Shown one piece after another: positions 33,663-41,057 of a stretch of 64,000 nucleotides of DNA. Origin of the DNA: an uncultured Bacteroidales bacterium. GTDB taxonomy: Bacteria; Bacteroidota; Bacteroidia; Bacteroidales; UBA3824. Numbering within the stretch: the stretch's first letter is position 1; each line of letters starts with the position of its first letter. A program made the position numbers and the translations under genes. The DNA lies in assembly GCA_937877455.1 (NCBI GenBank), contig CALFIU010000189.1, forward strand, positions 37,242 through 101,241, given 5' to 3'. Under the pieces are notes generated by a model. The model had not been told where the DNA came from, made no database searches, and was given only the letters and a program-made list of their open reading frames with translations.

Positions 33663-34521
33663 TATTGATTGTTAAATATTTTTGTGTTTTTTCGTTGCCA
33701 TACTCTTTTTCATACTTGTCATAATTCGGAATATACATTTTCGTGTTCCCATGCATATTTATGTATTGCATCACAAACCAATATCCAAGACCTTTATTTG
33801 ACGGTTTCCACAAACCATTTTCATCAAATGCGCCGCCTCTTAAAATGTAATCCTGAATCTTCGGATTTGATAATTCTTCAATTAGTTCTAACCGATTAGG
33901 ACGTTTTTCTAAATGCAGTCCGAACCCACACATGCAGCATCCAGTCCTTGAACATCCTGTTGTTTTTAAGCATGGTCTATCTAATTCAAATATTCCTTTA
34001 TCCTCATATCCCACAACGTCAAATTTAGAACCATCATCGGCTACAATATCACCATATACGGGGCATAATTTTATATCATGTAGAAGTGCATACAAAAGAA
34101 TATCTTGCTCAAACCAGAATGACATCGGATTACTGATGGGATTTTTAGCATCAAACATATTACATCCGTGTTGAAGCCATTTCTGCGTTCTAAGCCTACT
34201 TTCACTTGCCATTTGTGCAGTGATACCTTTTCTTCCTGTCTGCTTCGTATATGTGTGCATTGGTGATTTTTTCATTACATTGCAACACTTATTTGATATT
34301 TCAAAAGGAGCTTCAAGTAAAAACTGCCATTTTACTTGCGTAAATTGTGACTTATCTTTTTCAGGGATATTCGCCTTTATCTGTTGATCCTTCGTCAGCA
34401 TCCCCAACATTTGAGCGAGTCTCTGATTGTTGCCTCCTTTGTGGTTTTTCATTCTGTAATTTAGTATATTCGCCAATTCCTCGGAGTTTGCGATATTTGT
34501 TATCGTACCCCCCCTCGACAT
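33658..34521 (-). CDS. PAPS-reductase-like PP-loop protein, C-terminal part (frame-separated)
   Basis: 287 residues beginning MSRGGTITNIANSEEL. It continues the family fold: EISNKCCNVMKKSPMHTYTK, GITAQMASESRLR, SNPMSFWFEQDIL, and a Cys cluster TTGCSRTGCCMCGFGLHLEK like the iron-sulfur or zinc site of this family. It lacks the N-terminal PP-loop, which is encoded by 34361-34924 in another frame. The frames meet at a G7 tract, and G6 would join them. Confidence 0.8.
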   Translation of the reverse strand: MSRGGTITNIANSEELANILNYRMKNHKGGNNQRLAQMLGMLTKDQQIKANIPEKDKSQFTQVKWQFLLEAPFEISNKCCNVMKKSPMHTYTKQTGRKGITAQMASESRLRTQKWLQHGCNMFDAKNPISNPMSFWFEQDILLYALLHDIKLCPVYGDIVADDGSKFDVVGYEDKGIFELDRPCLKTTGCSRTGCCMCGFGLHLEKRPNRLELIEELSNPKIQDYILRGGAFDENGLWKPSNKGLGYWFVMQYINMHGNTKMYIPNYDKYEKEYGNEKTQKYLTINK

Positions 34522-34924
34522 TGAAATCAGGCATTGTCTCTTCTTCTATCAGCTTTGTCAAATATTTTCTTGCACCAGATACACATTCCGATACTTCTTT
34601 TGATACGAATGGATAACCATATTTTTCTATCGTTTGTTTAAATCCCATTTTAGGTTTAATCCAATCAACGTTATCAAAAGTCTTTACAAAACTTCTAATC
34701 TCTGGATATTCCAAACCAGTATCAGAATAGACTGCTTTAATATTTGGATACATTTCTCGTGCAATATGTAAAAGAACCGTACTGTCTTTGCCTCCACTGA
34801 ACGAAACAAACACACCATCTTCTCCATATTCATTTACCCATTGTCTAATTCTGTTCTGCGTCATGCGAACTTTTATATCAAGAGGTAATGCTTGCATTTG
34901 TTGTAAGTCTTGCCGTGTTCTCAT
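34361..34924 (-). CDS. PAPS-reductase-like PP-loop protein, N-terminal part (frame-separated)
   Basis: The first about 140 residues are the ATP-pyrophosphatase domain: FVSFSGGKDSTVLLHIARE (PP-loop, about 41-59), AVYSDTGLEYPEIRSF, and PFVSKEVSECVSGARKYL. After the G7 tract the frame leaves the family and runs out as a low-complexity charged tail (QRRQQSETRSNVGDADEGST). Relatives include sulfate-assimilation enzymes and DndC of DNA phosphorothioation; the substrate is unknown. Confidence 0.8.
   Translation of the reverse strand: MRTRQDLQQMQALPLDIKVRMTQNRIRQWVNEYGEDGVFVSFSGGKDSTVLLHIAREMYPNIKAVYSDTGLEYPEIRSFVKTFDNVDWIKPKMGFKQTIEKYGYPFVSKEVSECVSGARKYLTKLIEEETMPDFNVEGGYDNKYRKLRGIGEYTKLQNEKPQRRQQSETRSNVGDADEGSTDKGEYP
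34508..34514 (-). repeat. poly-G7 tract at frame break of PAPS-reductase-like gene
   Basis: Seven C on the plus strand. The N-terminal frame reads GAG GGG GGG TAC. With six G it would read GAG GGG GGT ACG ATA and continue into the C-terminal part. Confidence 0.85.
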
Positions 34925-35729
34925 ATATTTTTATTTTAACCTCACTATGATTCTTAATTTTCGAACAAATTTTTTGCAACGCTTCTTTGTCCGACATATA
35001 AAAATGATCTTCGCCTAATATATTTACAACAGCCTGACCAAATCTAATCATCGGATACTGACTATGATAATCAAGCATCGCCTGAACGATGTTATCAAAA
35101 TCATCTTCCTCTACTGCGTCACGGCTATACTTTGCCTTTGGATTGTAATGATCGACAATGTATTGTAATGTTCTCGGCGCATAATCTATGTACGGATACA
35201 TGCATCCAACGTTATAAATCTCGCACGGAAATCCTTGACGATTTAACATAGCGGTGAGCCTACGTTCCATCTCGCTCTCAGCCGAATTGTGCGAATGACC
35301 ATGAAGCATAATAGCATTTCTGTAATGGTGGTTGTAAAATGGTATATAATAATGCGATAAAATTACTCTTTTATTAGCACCATTTACTTCATCATTGACC
35401 TCTTTATATGGAACAACTTCCTCGAATAGTTTTTTAAAACGATCATTTACAAATTTGTCGTGATTGCCAAGTATAAGATGCTTATTTCCATTCAGATTAT
35501 TCAATAGTTCTTTGTAATAATCGAAATTCTGGTTGCTTACTTTCCACGCTATATCACCAAGGCAATACACATGATCTGCATTGGTTACGACAGCATTCCA
35601 TTTCTTAGTTATAGTATCATGCATTTCATCCAAATCTTTGAAACCACGATTATCAAAATCTTTTCCTGCTTTAGTCACGTTTATATGCCCTAAATGCAAG
35701 TCAGAAATATATAGTTTACGTTCACCCAT
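34878..35729 (-). CDS. metallophosphoesterase (283 aa)
   Basis: Calcineurin-type motifs in order: YISDLHLGH (DxH), VYCLGDIAW (GD), LILGNHDKF (GNHD), a later SHYY, and LHGHSHN (GHxH). The C-terminal about 90 residues are an unrecognised extension. It hydrolyses phosphate mono- or diesters; the substrate is unknown. It overlaps the PP-loop gene by 47 bp. Confidence 0.9.
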   Translation of the reverse strand: MGERKLYISDLHLGHINVTKAGKDFDNRGFKDLDEMHDTITKKWNAVVTNADHVYCLGDIAWKVSNQNFDYYKELLNNLNGNKHLILGNHDKFVNDRFKKLFEEVVPYKEVNDEVNGANKRVILSHYYIPFYNHHYRNAIMLHGHSHNSAESEMERRLTAMLNRQGFPCEIYNVGCMYPYIDYAPRTLQYIVDHYNPKAKYSRDAVEEDDFDNIVQAMLDYHSQYPMIRFGQAVVNILGEDHFYMSDKEALQKICSKIKNHSEVKIKIYENTARLTTNASITS

Positions 35730-36063
35730 TCATGTCTACCATCCCATGTGTATATTGATTCCAAACATAGTCTATAAAGATGTCCCAATTTAATCTAACT
35801 TGACTAAACACATCGACCTTCTCTTTTTTAAACTTCTTGCTTTCAGGAAAATCTGAAAGAATAATCTCCCATTCACATTTTGACCAGAAGTAATACATCA
35901 ATTCTGCGTAAACATCTTTTTCGAATTTTTCAAAATTATTTTTACACTCAATCCACGCTTTGTCGCATCCTTTTTTAAAACTTGCGTGATCGAAAATGTT
36001 ATAGATTTCTATTCGTCTACGGTTTATACTATCGACATAGACATTCCATTTTAATTCCTTCAT
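35722..36063 (-). CDS. hypothetical protein (113 aa)
   Basis: Unrecognised, Trp-rich (ELKWNVYVDSINRR, YYFWSKCEWEIILSDFPES). The motif KWEI-like WSKCEWEIILS resembles small phage proteins of unknown role. ATGA-type overlaps on both sides. Confidence 0.72.
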   Translation of the reverse strand: MKELKWNVYVDSINRRRIEIYNIFDHASFKKGCDKAWIECKNNFEKFEKDVYAELMYYFWSKCEWEIILSDFPESKKFKKEKVDVFSQVRLNWDIFIDYVWNQYTHGMVDMNG

Positions 36064-36311
36064 ATATCACCAACAAAACTTAATTGTTCAAGCTGTACAT
36101 TATTGTTATCGTGTTTTCTTGTATTATTTCTTGGTTGGTATTTGCGACCTGTTACAACATCGCCCAAATCTGACATTACAAAATTCTTACAATGGGTTTC
36201 TCTTTTGATCTGTTCTTCAGTCCAATGTGGCTGTTTGCCTTTTGGATGATTACTACATCTATAATCGTCAGCTTCGAAACAGAACGCGCAATATCTGCAA
36301 TATTGTTTCAT
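36060..36311 (-). CDS. small Cys-rich zinc-binding-like protein (83 aa)
   Basis: CRYCAFCFEADDYRCSNHP then THCKNF gives five or more Cys plus His in the first 45 residues, likely a zinc site. The C-terminus is low-complexity and contains a sequence close to the 15-bp element (AATAATACAAGAAAA). Confidence 0.7.
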   Translation of the reverse strand: MKQYCRYCAFCFEADDYRCSNHPKGKQPHWTEEQIKRETHCKNFVMSDLGDVVTGRKYQPRNNTRKHDNNNVQLEQLSFVGDI

Positions 36312-36328
36312 TTTTCAAAACCCCGATT

Positions 36329-37087
36329 TTATGCTATCTGGATTATCTGTTCATATAAAAGAATGAATTTTCCCATGATTTGTTTATTATCATGATAATG
36401 CGCGAAAAACCACTTGTTAAACTTCAACCCATCCCATAACAACTCATTAAAATACCATGTTAGTTTATCTCTATCAGTGAAACCAATTACAGAAGATACT
36501 TCTTGTGGCGCACAATGGCTAATCACAAAATCAACTTCATTATTCACGGCTTTCAATGATTGTCGCCCACGCTCCATTTCTTCATCGCTCGGCATTTCCT
36601 GTTCCCACCATGAAACGCCTTTAACCCTGAAGAATGCTCCACGTTTTCTAAGACTTTCATATACGTTTCTGAACTCACCCGGACGATCAATATAATCATC
36701 GGGGTCTAAAATGCCATCTTGAATGTCGTGTGAACTTGCGCCACCAAACGCAAAAAACTTTTTATCGCAAATATCAAATACATAGCCACGCATTAAATGA
36801 TAGATATTATCTGCTATCTTGTGCGCCTTGCCACCGTGAAAATCTACGACAGGATATGTATATAACAAATCAAAATTTTCGTGATTACCATCAATAAAAA
36901 CTGTTGTGAATGGTTTATCGTTTAGCCATTTCAACCAATACTTTTCCTCTTTTGAGTGCGACCATACCAGACCAAAATCTCCCAAGATAATAACGCAATC
37001 ATCTTGCGTCATTTCTTTTTGTTCTGGAAAATTATCAACACTGAATCGGCGCGGATCTCCATGTATATCACCTGTCACGAAAATCAT
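36329..37087 (-). CDS. metallophosphoesterase (252 aa)
   Basis: VTGDIHGD (start), VIILGDFGLVW, FIDGNHENF, FFAFGGASSHD, VISHCAPQE and FFAHYHDNK give the complete metal-site set of the phosphoesterase family. It is a second, distinct member close to the one at 34878. It overlaps the ATPase gene by 4 bp. Confidence 0.9.
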   Translation of the reverse strand: MIFVTGDIHGDPRRFSVDNFPEQKEMTQDDCVIILGDFGLVWSHSKEEKYWLKWLNDKPFTTVFIDGNHENFDLLYTYPVVDFHGGKAHKIADNIYHLMRGYVFDICDKKFFAFGGASSHDIQDGILDPDDYIDRPGEFRNVYESLRKRGAFFRVKGVSWWEQEMPSDEEMERGRQSLKAVNNEVDFVISHCAPQEVSSVIGFTDRDKLTWYFNELLWDGLKFNKWFFAHYHDNKQIMGKFILLYEQIIQIA

Positions 37088-37710
37088 TCATCATACCTCT
37101 CTAATTTCTGTTCTTTTGTTTGCAATATAAACGATCTGTAATTTTCATAATCTGCGAATGTAATATACTTACCATTGATTACATCGAAACAGTTTTCATT
37201 TCTTGCTAATTCATATCCATTCGCGCTGATTATAAAGTAAACATCTTTATTCTCTTCTGTTTCTATAACCAATGGAATAAGACTTTCTTTTATATCAATT
37301 ACATTGTCAATACTTAATCCGCTGTCAATAGCATCAAACAAGAACCATAGTTCTTTAGCATCTGGATTTTCCTGTGACATGCGCCCCATTTTTCTGGCTA
37401 TATTTTCAAGAACGTTTACAATGTTTTCGCCTTCGCTACTCATCATTGTTCTTGCTACGATATCAAAACTTCCATAAAACGCAGCCTTACTTCTTAACTC
37501 TCTCTCGCCATTCTGCATATTGCTATGAAACAGCACAGGAATATCTTTGTTTTTCAAACTTTGATTTATTTGCTTGAGCATCGTTGTTTTTCCTGCACCA
37601 TTACATCCGACAAGAACGGTTAATCCGGGGTTTATCTTTATCTGTTTCTTTTTGAAGATGGCGCAATCATCACCATACCAGTCATTAGATAATCTAAACT
37701 GTCTGCTCAT
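37084..37710 (-). CDS. P-loop ATPase (ABC/SMC-like, AAA_15-type)
   Basis: 208 residues. Walker A LVGCNGAGKTTML (about 31-43) and a Walker-B-like WFLFDAIDSGLS (about 122-133, with Asp-Ala in place of the usual Asp-Glu). FIISANGYELA is the H-loop region without His. It resembles chromosomally encoded stand-alone ATPases near phosphoesterases. A role in DNA repair is possible but unproven. Confidence 0.8.
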   Translation of the reverse strand: MSRQFRLSNDWYGDDCAIFKKKQIKINPGLTVLVGCNGAGKTTMLKQINQSLKNKDIPVLFHSNMQNGERELRSKAAFYGSFDIVARTMMSSEGENIVNVLENIARKMGRMSQENPDAKELWFLFDAIDSGLSIDNVIDIKESLIPLVIETEENKDVYFIISANGYELARNENCFDVINGKYITFADYENYRSFILQTKEQKLERYDE

Positions 37711-38162
37711 ACCAATATACCATCAAGAATACTGCTTACAAGTTTGCCATCTGCTTTACCTTTAACCTTCGGCATAAGCTCTTTCATAATGATACCTTTA
37801 CTTTTCTTTGTTGCTGGATTATCAGAAGTAAAGCCAAGAGATAACATGACCTCTTCAATAACGGCTCTGATCTGTGTTTCATCCATCAATTCAGGAGCAA
37901 ACTTCTTTAGTATTTCTATCCTTCTCTTGCATTGTTCGATAATATCCGTCCTATCTTCGGGACACATGTCTAACGTTTCCTGTGTCTGTCTGATTTCCTT
38001 ATAGACAACAGCATTCTCTTCATCTTCCGTAAGCTCACGTTGTTTATCAATTTCCGCATTCTTTAACGCAGAAAGAAGCAATGAAAGCGTATCTTTTGTT
38101 TCTTGGTCATGAGCTTTCATTGCGTCAATCATGCACATTCTTACATAATCTTCTTTCTTCAT
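37707..38162 (-). CDS. GatB/YqeY-like protein
   Basis: 151 residues. Typical YqeY features: DTLSLLLSALKNAEIDKQRELTEDEENAVVYKEIRQ, CKRRIEILKKFAPELMDETQI, and C-terminal MKELMPKVKGKADGKLVSSIL. The family resembles the tail domain of the GatB amidotransferase and is thought to touch tRNA. It is unusual in a phage and fits the RNA theme of the region. Confidence 0.85.
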   Translation of the reverse strand: MKKEDYVRMCMIDAMKAHDQETKDTLSLLLSALKNAEIDKQRELTEDEENAVVYKEIRQTQETLDMCPEDRTDIIEQCKRRIEILKKFAPELMDETQIRAVIEEVMLSLGFTSDNPATKKSKGIIMKELMPKVKGKADGKLVSSILDGILV

Positions 38163-38174
38163 CTGGTTTCCTTT

Positions 38175-38209
38175 CTAAAAATGGCGCAATATATTTCAAC
38201 TGCGCCATT
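38175..38209 (-). terminator. rho-independent terminator or attenuator
   Basis: A 9-bp stem AATGGCGCA/TGCGCCATT (38180-38188, 38201-38209) with a 12-nt loop, then TTTT on the minus strand. It lies between the 218-aa gene and the YqeY-like gene and directly follows a 15-bp element (38208-38222). Confidence 0.75.
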
Positions 38210-38222
38210 ATCTTGCATTATT
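38208..38222 (-). promoter_or_regulatory. 15-bp intergenic element
   Basis: AATAATGCAAGATAA on the minus strand starts at the stop codon of the 218-aa gene and abuts the terminator hairpin. Confidence 0.6.
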
Positions 38223-38878
38223 TATTCATCCTTCTTCTCAGCTTTTTCTAATTCATCAAGAAGTCCTTTGAAAGACGCTTCAAGTTCTGTTGATGCTTGT
38301 TTTGAAACATCATTGATTGCACGTTTATACGCTTCTGTCATTTCACGGATACGATCTTCACGCTTTTTGTTTTCAATACGCCGTGTCTCTTGCTTAATAG
38401 ATGCAAGTTTCATTCTTTCTTCTTTAACTTTCTTTAGTTCTTCTTCTCTCTTTTTCTTTGTCGCGTCAACCTTTGTAAGTGCATATTTGATAATTTTGTT
38501 GTAAACAGATGATCCAGTTCCGATAATATCCATATCTGCAAACATCTTCTTAACAACACAAATCAGAATACCAGTTTCAAGACTGAATACATCACCTTCA
38601 TTCAGATGCGCAACTTCTTTCGTTCCGTCTGCAAACTCTACGAATACTGTTTTGTCATTCGGATTAGACACGTTGATAATGTCTGGCATTAAATTTGTAT
38701 GACCGATAATGCCGTTATCCTTATTAAGATATCCAAGGAATAGATCACCATCGTCCGCGAATAGCGTGCTGCCGACAGTATTTTGTTCCATCATGTTACG
38801 GAGAAATTCAATGAAATCATTTTCATTTTTACCGTTGTAAAGCCCACATTCAACTACACTTAGTTCATTTTCGCCCAT
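38222..38878 (-). CDS. hypothetical protein with coiled-coil C-terminus (218 aa)
   Basis: A beta-rich N-terminal half (VFVEFADGTKEVAHLNEGDVF looks like a small SH3-like barrel) and a long charged helix from about residue 135 (VDATKKKREEELKKVKEERM). It follows tRNA-Leu(UAG) in the direction of transcription. Unknown function. Confidence 0.75.
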   Translation of the reverse strand: MGENELSVVECGLYNGKNENDFIEFLRNMMEQNTVGSTLFADDGDLFLGYLNKDNGIIGHTNLMPDIINVSNPNDKTVFVEFADGTKEVAHLNEGDVFSLETGILICVVKKMFADMDIIGTGSSVYNKIIKYALTKVDATKKKREEELKKVKEERMKLASIKQETRRIENKKREDRIREMTEAYKRAINDVSKQASTELEASFKGLLDELEKAEKKDE

Positions 38879-38913
38879 GATTTTTCCTCCATGTTCTTTG
38901 TTTTTAGTGGCAG

Positions 38914-38994
38914 TGCGGATGAAGGGATTCGAACCCTTACGCCTTTCGACATTAGTTCCTAAGACTAACGTGGCTGCCGTTACACCACATCCGC
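38914..38994 (-). tRNA. tRNA-Leu (UAG)
   Basis: Acceptor GCGGATG/CATCCGC, a long variable arm as expected for Leu, anticodon arm TTAGT-CTTAGGA-ACTAA giving anticodon UAG, T-loop TTCGAAT. No encoded CCA. Confidence 0.93.
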
Positions 38995-38999
38995 ATTTA

Positions 39000-39093
39000 C
39001 AAGGCGCATTTGTTGTTTGGTGTCCTTGTCGGACAAAAAGATAATTCCCATAATCATCGCTTGTTAAACATTTACGATTGCTGTATGCGCCTT
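39000..39093 (-). ncRNA. tRNA-like RNA of the ACAGCAA-box family (copy 1)
   Basis: Closing stem AAGGCGC/GCGCCTT, then the conserved box ATACAGCAAT just inside the 5' strand. A GTCC-GACAA-GGAC hairpin lies in the body. Same layout as the copies at 42598, 43102 and 43181. Lies between tRNA-Ile and tRNA-Leu. Confidence 0.6.
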
Positions 39094-39125
39094 TCGTGCT
39101 ATAATAACAACCCTTTACAGGGTAA

Positions 39126-39198
39126 TAGAAGGAGAAGGAGTCGAACCTTCCGCAGCTGCTTTATAAGAACAGCCCCATCGCCGCTTGGGTATCCTTCC
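39126..39198 (-). tRNA. tRNA-Ile (UAU) by anticodon
   Basis: Acceptor GGAAGGA/TCCTTCT, anticodon arm CTGTT-CTTATAA-AGCAG giving anticodon UAU (reads AUA), T-arm GAAGG-TTCGACT-CCTTC. No encoded CCA. Confidence 0.85.
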
Positions 39199-39546
39199 AA
39201 ACATAATCAATACCAATTCTCCTCGTCAATAATTACTCAATCACCGAAACACTGTTAGTTGGTTTGCGTTGCCTTCTTCACCGAATGGCTACTTAATCCA
39301 CATCCACGCCTCATTATCGGCGATTTGAATTGATATTGATTTGTCCGTATTGACTCGTCCTGTTTTCAGCCCCAACAGTCAGACCACCATCACGCACGAT
39401 AGGCAGAACCAATCAACCGATACTCGTACACTGTTGCGTTTTATAGTATATTAGTAAATCTGGTGCGTCAGTCATCATAAGTGAATAAGTATATATCATT
39501 TCAACTTATTCCATCCTTGTCTACGGATGTTTTACTTATTTCTGAT
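39199..39546. other. non-coding stretch in RNA cluster
   Basis: About 350 bp without a credible gene or complete tRNA. AACAGTGT occurs twice on the minus strand (near 39255 and 39433), and a small hairpin CATCC/GGATG is at about 39515. It may hold further small RNAs, but I cannot fold one with confidence. Confidence 0.45.
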
Positions 39547-39627
39547 TGCGGTGATTAGGATTCGAACCTATACCTCGCCCACGTTTCCCATGTCTACAGG
39601 CGTATGCTGCCTCTTACAACACACCGC
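39547..39627 (-). tRNA. tRNA-like gene with enlarged anticodon loop (isotype unresolved)
   Basis: Acceptor GCGGTG/CACCGC and T-arm TAGG-TTCGAAT-CCTA are clear. The anticodon stem is only CGCC/GGCG around about 19 nt that contain CTGTAGA (a Tyr-like GUA loop) and a small CATG/CGTG hairpin. It is either degenerate or another interrupted tRNA. Confidence 0.5.
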
Positions 39628-39761
39628 TTTTCAGTTATTCCATACCTTTGCATTTGTCCTATGGTTAGCTACACCATCGCCACCCTCACACTATTGCTAA
39701 TCTTTCCCTCGATGCTATTCTTTGGATAACCTTTCTGAATTATTCGCGATATAATTCATAG

Positions 39762-39843
39762 TGCGGATAAAGGGATTTGCACCCTTACGCCATTCGGCAT
39801 GGAATTTTAAGTTCCACATGTCTGCTTGTTCCATCATATCCGC
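39762..39843 (-). tRNA. tRNA-Leu (UAA)
   Basis: Acceptor GCGGATA/TATCCGC, anticodon arm TGGAA-CTTAAAA-TTCCA giving UAA, long variable arm, T-loop TGCAAAT. It directly abuts the HNH gene at 39844. Confidence 0.9.
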
Positions 39844-40614
39844 TTATATGGTGTTCCATTCATAGTCTGATATTCTTTTTATTTCAGAAGAATGATATGG
39901 CAAGTTATATGATTTGCACCATTTTCTTATAGAATTGTCACTAACACCATAATTTTTCCCAATTTGTAAAAATGAATGATGTCTAATCATGTGCTTTAAG
40001 ACATCTCTTTCTGGCTTTTTGCTTATGGCACTATATCTCTTTTTAACTTCACACGATTTACATCTTTTTGCATGTCTACTTATTTCTTTTCCACAATCGG
40101 CACAATAATTTTTAGAATCAATTTTATTTCCTATATGACTATCATGATTCGTAACGACATGTTCATATTTTCTTTTTGCACGACCACGATAGTTATCTGT
40201 TAACGCGTGGCAATTTGGACACAAAACCTTTAAGTTGCTCAAATTATTATTAAAATGATTTCCGTCTACATGATGGAGTTCAAGAGGAATCTGAACACCT
40301 TGCCAATATTCTAAACCGCAATTTTCACATTTCATATTTTTGATACCTTCTTTAATCAATCTATTTTTTAATGAAAGTGATTTAATTGGTTTTTCGTTAT
40401 TCAAGAAAATTTCAATTGGCAATTGTTTCCTATTACAACTATAACCTTTATGTGATTTATTTCCTTCATAATTAATACCAAGCACATTTAAATACTTGTT
40501 TAATGTCGTTGATTTACATGAAAGCTCTCTGCAAATATATTGTTTAGACCTATTTTCTGAAATCCATTTTAAAATATCATCTTTTCTTTCTAATATATCC
40601 TTTCTTTGTTTCAT
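39844..40614 (-). CDS. HNH homing-endonuclease-like protein
   Basis: 256 residues. The N-terminal helix-turn-helix region (KQYICRELSCKSTTLNKYLN) is followed by the HNH fold: CENCGLEYW, LELHHVDGNHFNNNLSNLKVLCPNCH (about 97-140). A second zinc site (CADCGKEISRHAKRCKSC) and a C-terminal HTH (YGVSDNSIRKWCKSY) follow. It is free-standing within a tRNA array, a common site for such mobile genes. Confidence 0.88.
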   Translation of the reverse strand: MKQRKDILERKDDILKWISENRSKQYICRELSCKSTTLNKYLNVLGINYEGNKSHKGYSCNRKQLPIEIFLNNEKPIKSLSLKNRLIKEGIKNMKCENCGLEYWQGVQIPLELHHVDGNHFNNNLSNLKVLCPNCHALTDNYRGRAKRKYEHVVTNHDSHIGNKIDSKNYCADCGKEISRHAKRCKSCEVKKRYSAISKKPERDVLKHMIRHHSFLQIGKNYGVSDNSIRKWCKSYNLPYHSSEIKRISDYEWNTI

Positions 40615-40655
40615 TAAATATTCACTGACGAGTTAATATATTTTTTTTTAAAGTG

Positions 40656-40685
40656 TAAAGACCTTTACAATAAACTTTACACGTA
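40656..40685 (-). repeat. inverted repeat upstream of HNH gene
   Basis: GTGTAAAG and CTTTACAC (8 bp each) around 14 bases, with a nested TGTAAAG/CTTTACA palindrome. It could be an operator or an RNA hairpin. Confidence 0.5.
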
Positions 40686-40804
40686 TTTTGTTTAGCGCTT
40701 AAAAGTAAACCAAATGACAACATACACACTGAAACACAAAGCACAAATCTATCTTTAGGAGGAGATACACCATGTAGCGCTAAATCAGGTTTTAGAAGTT
40801 TGAA

Positions 40805-40930
40805 CGGCGAGGACAGGACTCGAACCTGCGACCTACGGCGTTTAAGGCATAATATTAAAATTGCTGTGTGTATCTTAACAAGATACGTTGTTTGTTTTTA
40901 CGTTGCTCTAACCGACTGGGCTACCTCGCC
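40805..40930 (-). tRNA. interrupted tRNA (anticodon UAA after removal of insert)
   Basis: The 5' half GGCGAGGTAGCCCAGTCGGT and the 3' half with GCAGG-TTCGAGT-CCTGT and CCTCGCC form one acceptor stem. About 52 bases interrupt the anticodon stem: joining ACG to GC-CTTAAAC-GCCGT restores a perfect 5-bp stem and 7-base loop. The insert contains the hairpin GTATCTT-GTT-AAGATAC followed by ACACAGCAAT. The variable loop is short, unusual for Leu. Confidence 0.7.
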
Positions 40931-40935
40931 GACAT

Positions 40936-40981
40936 AGTGGATATGGCATGGAATAATCCAAGGTAAGAACCCATATCCACT
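40936..40981 (-). ncRNA. strong hairpin in RNA cluster
   Basis: An 11-bp perfect stem AGTGGATATGG/CCATATCCACT with a 24-base loop that holds GGA-TTAT-TCC. No T-run follows, so it is more likely a structured RNA or processing signal than a terminator. Confidence 0.55.
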
Positions 40982-40997
40982 TTACATATGAGTGTTC

Positions 40998-41047
40998 TAA
41001 GCGCTTATACCCTTATCTGCTAATGGTTATAATTGCTGTTGGCGCTT
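40998..41047 (-). ncRNA. short RNA of the ACAGCAA-box family (copy 2)
   Basis: Closing stem AAGCGC/GCGCTT, box AACAGCAATT, and an inner hairpin TTATA...TATAA. It lies 10 bp downstream of the Ro60-like gene. Confidence 0.5.
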
Positions 41048-41057
41048 AAATTTATAT

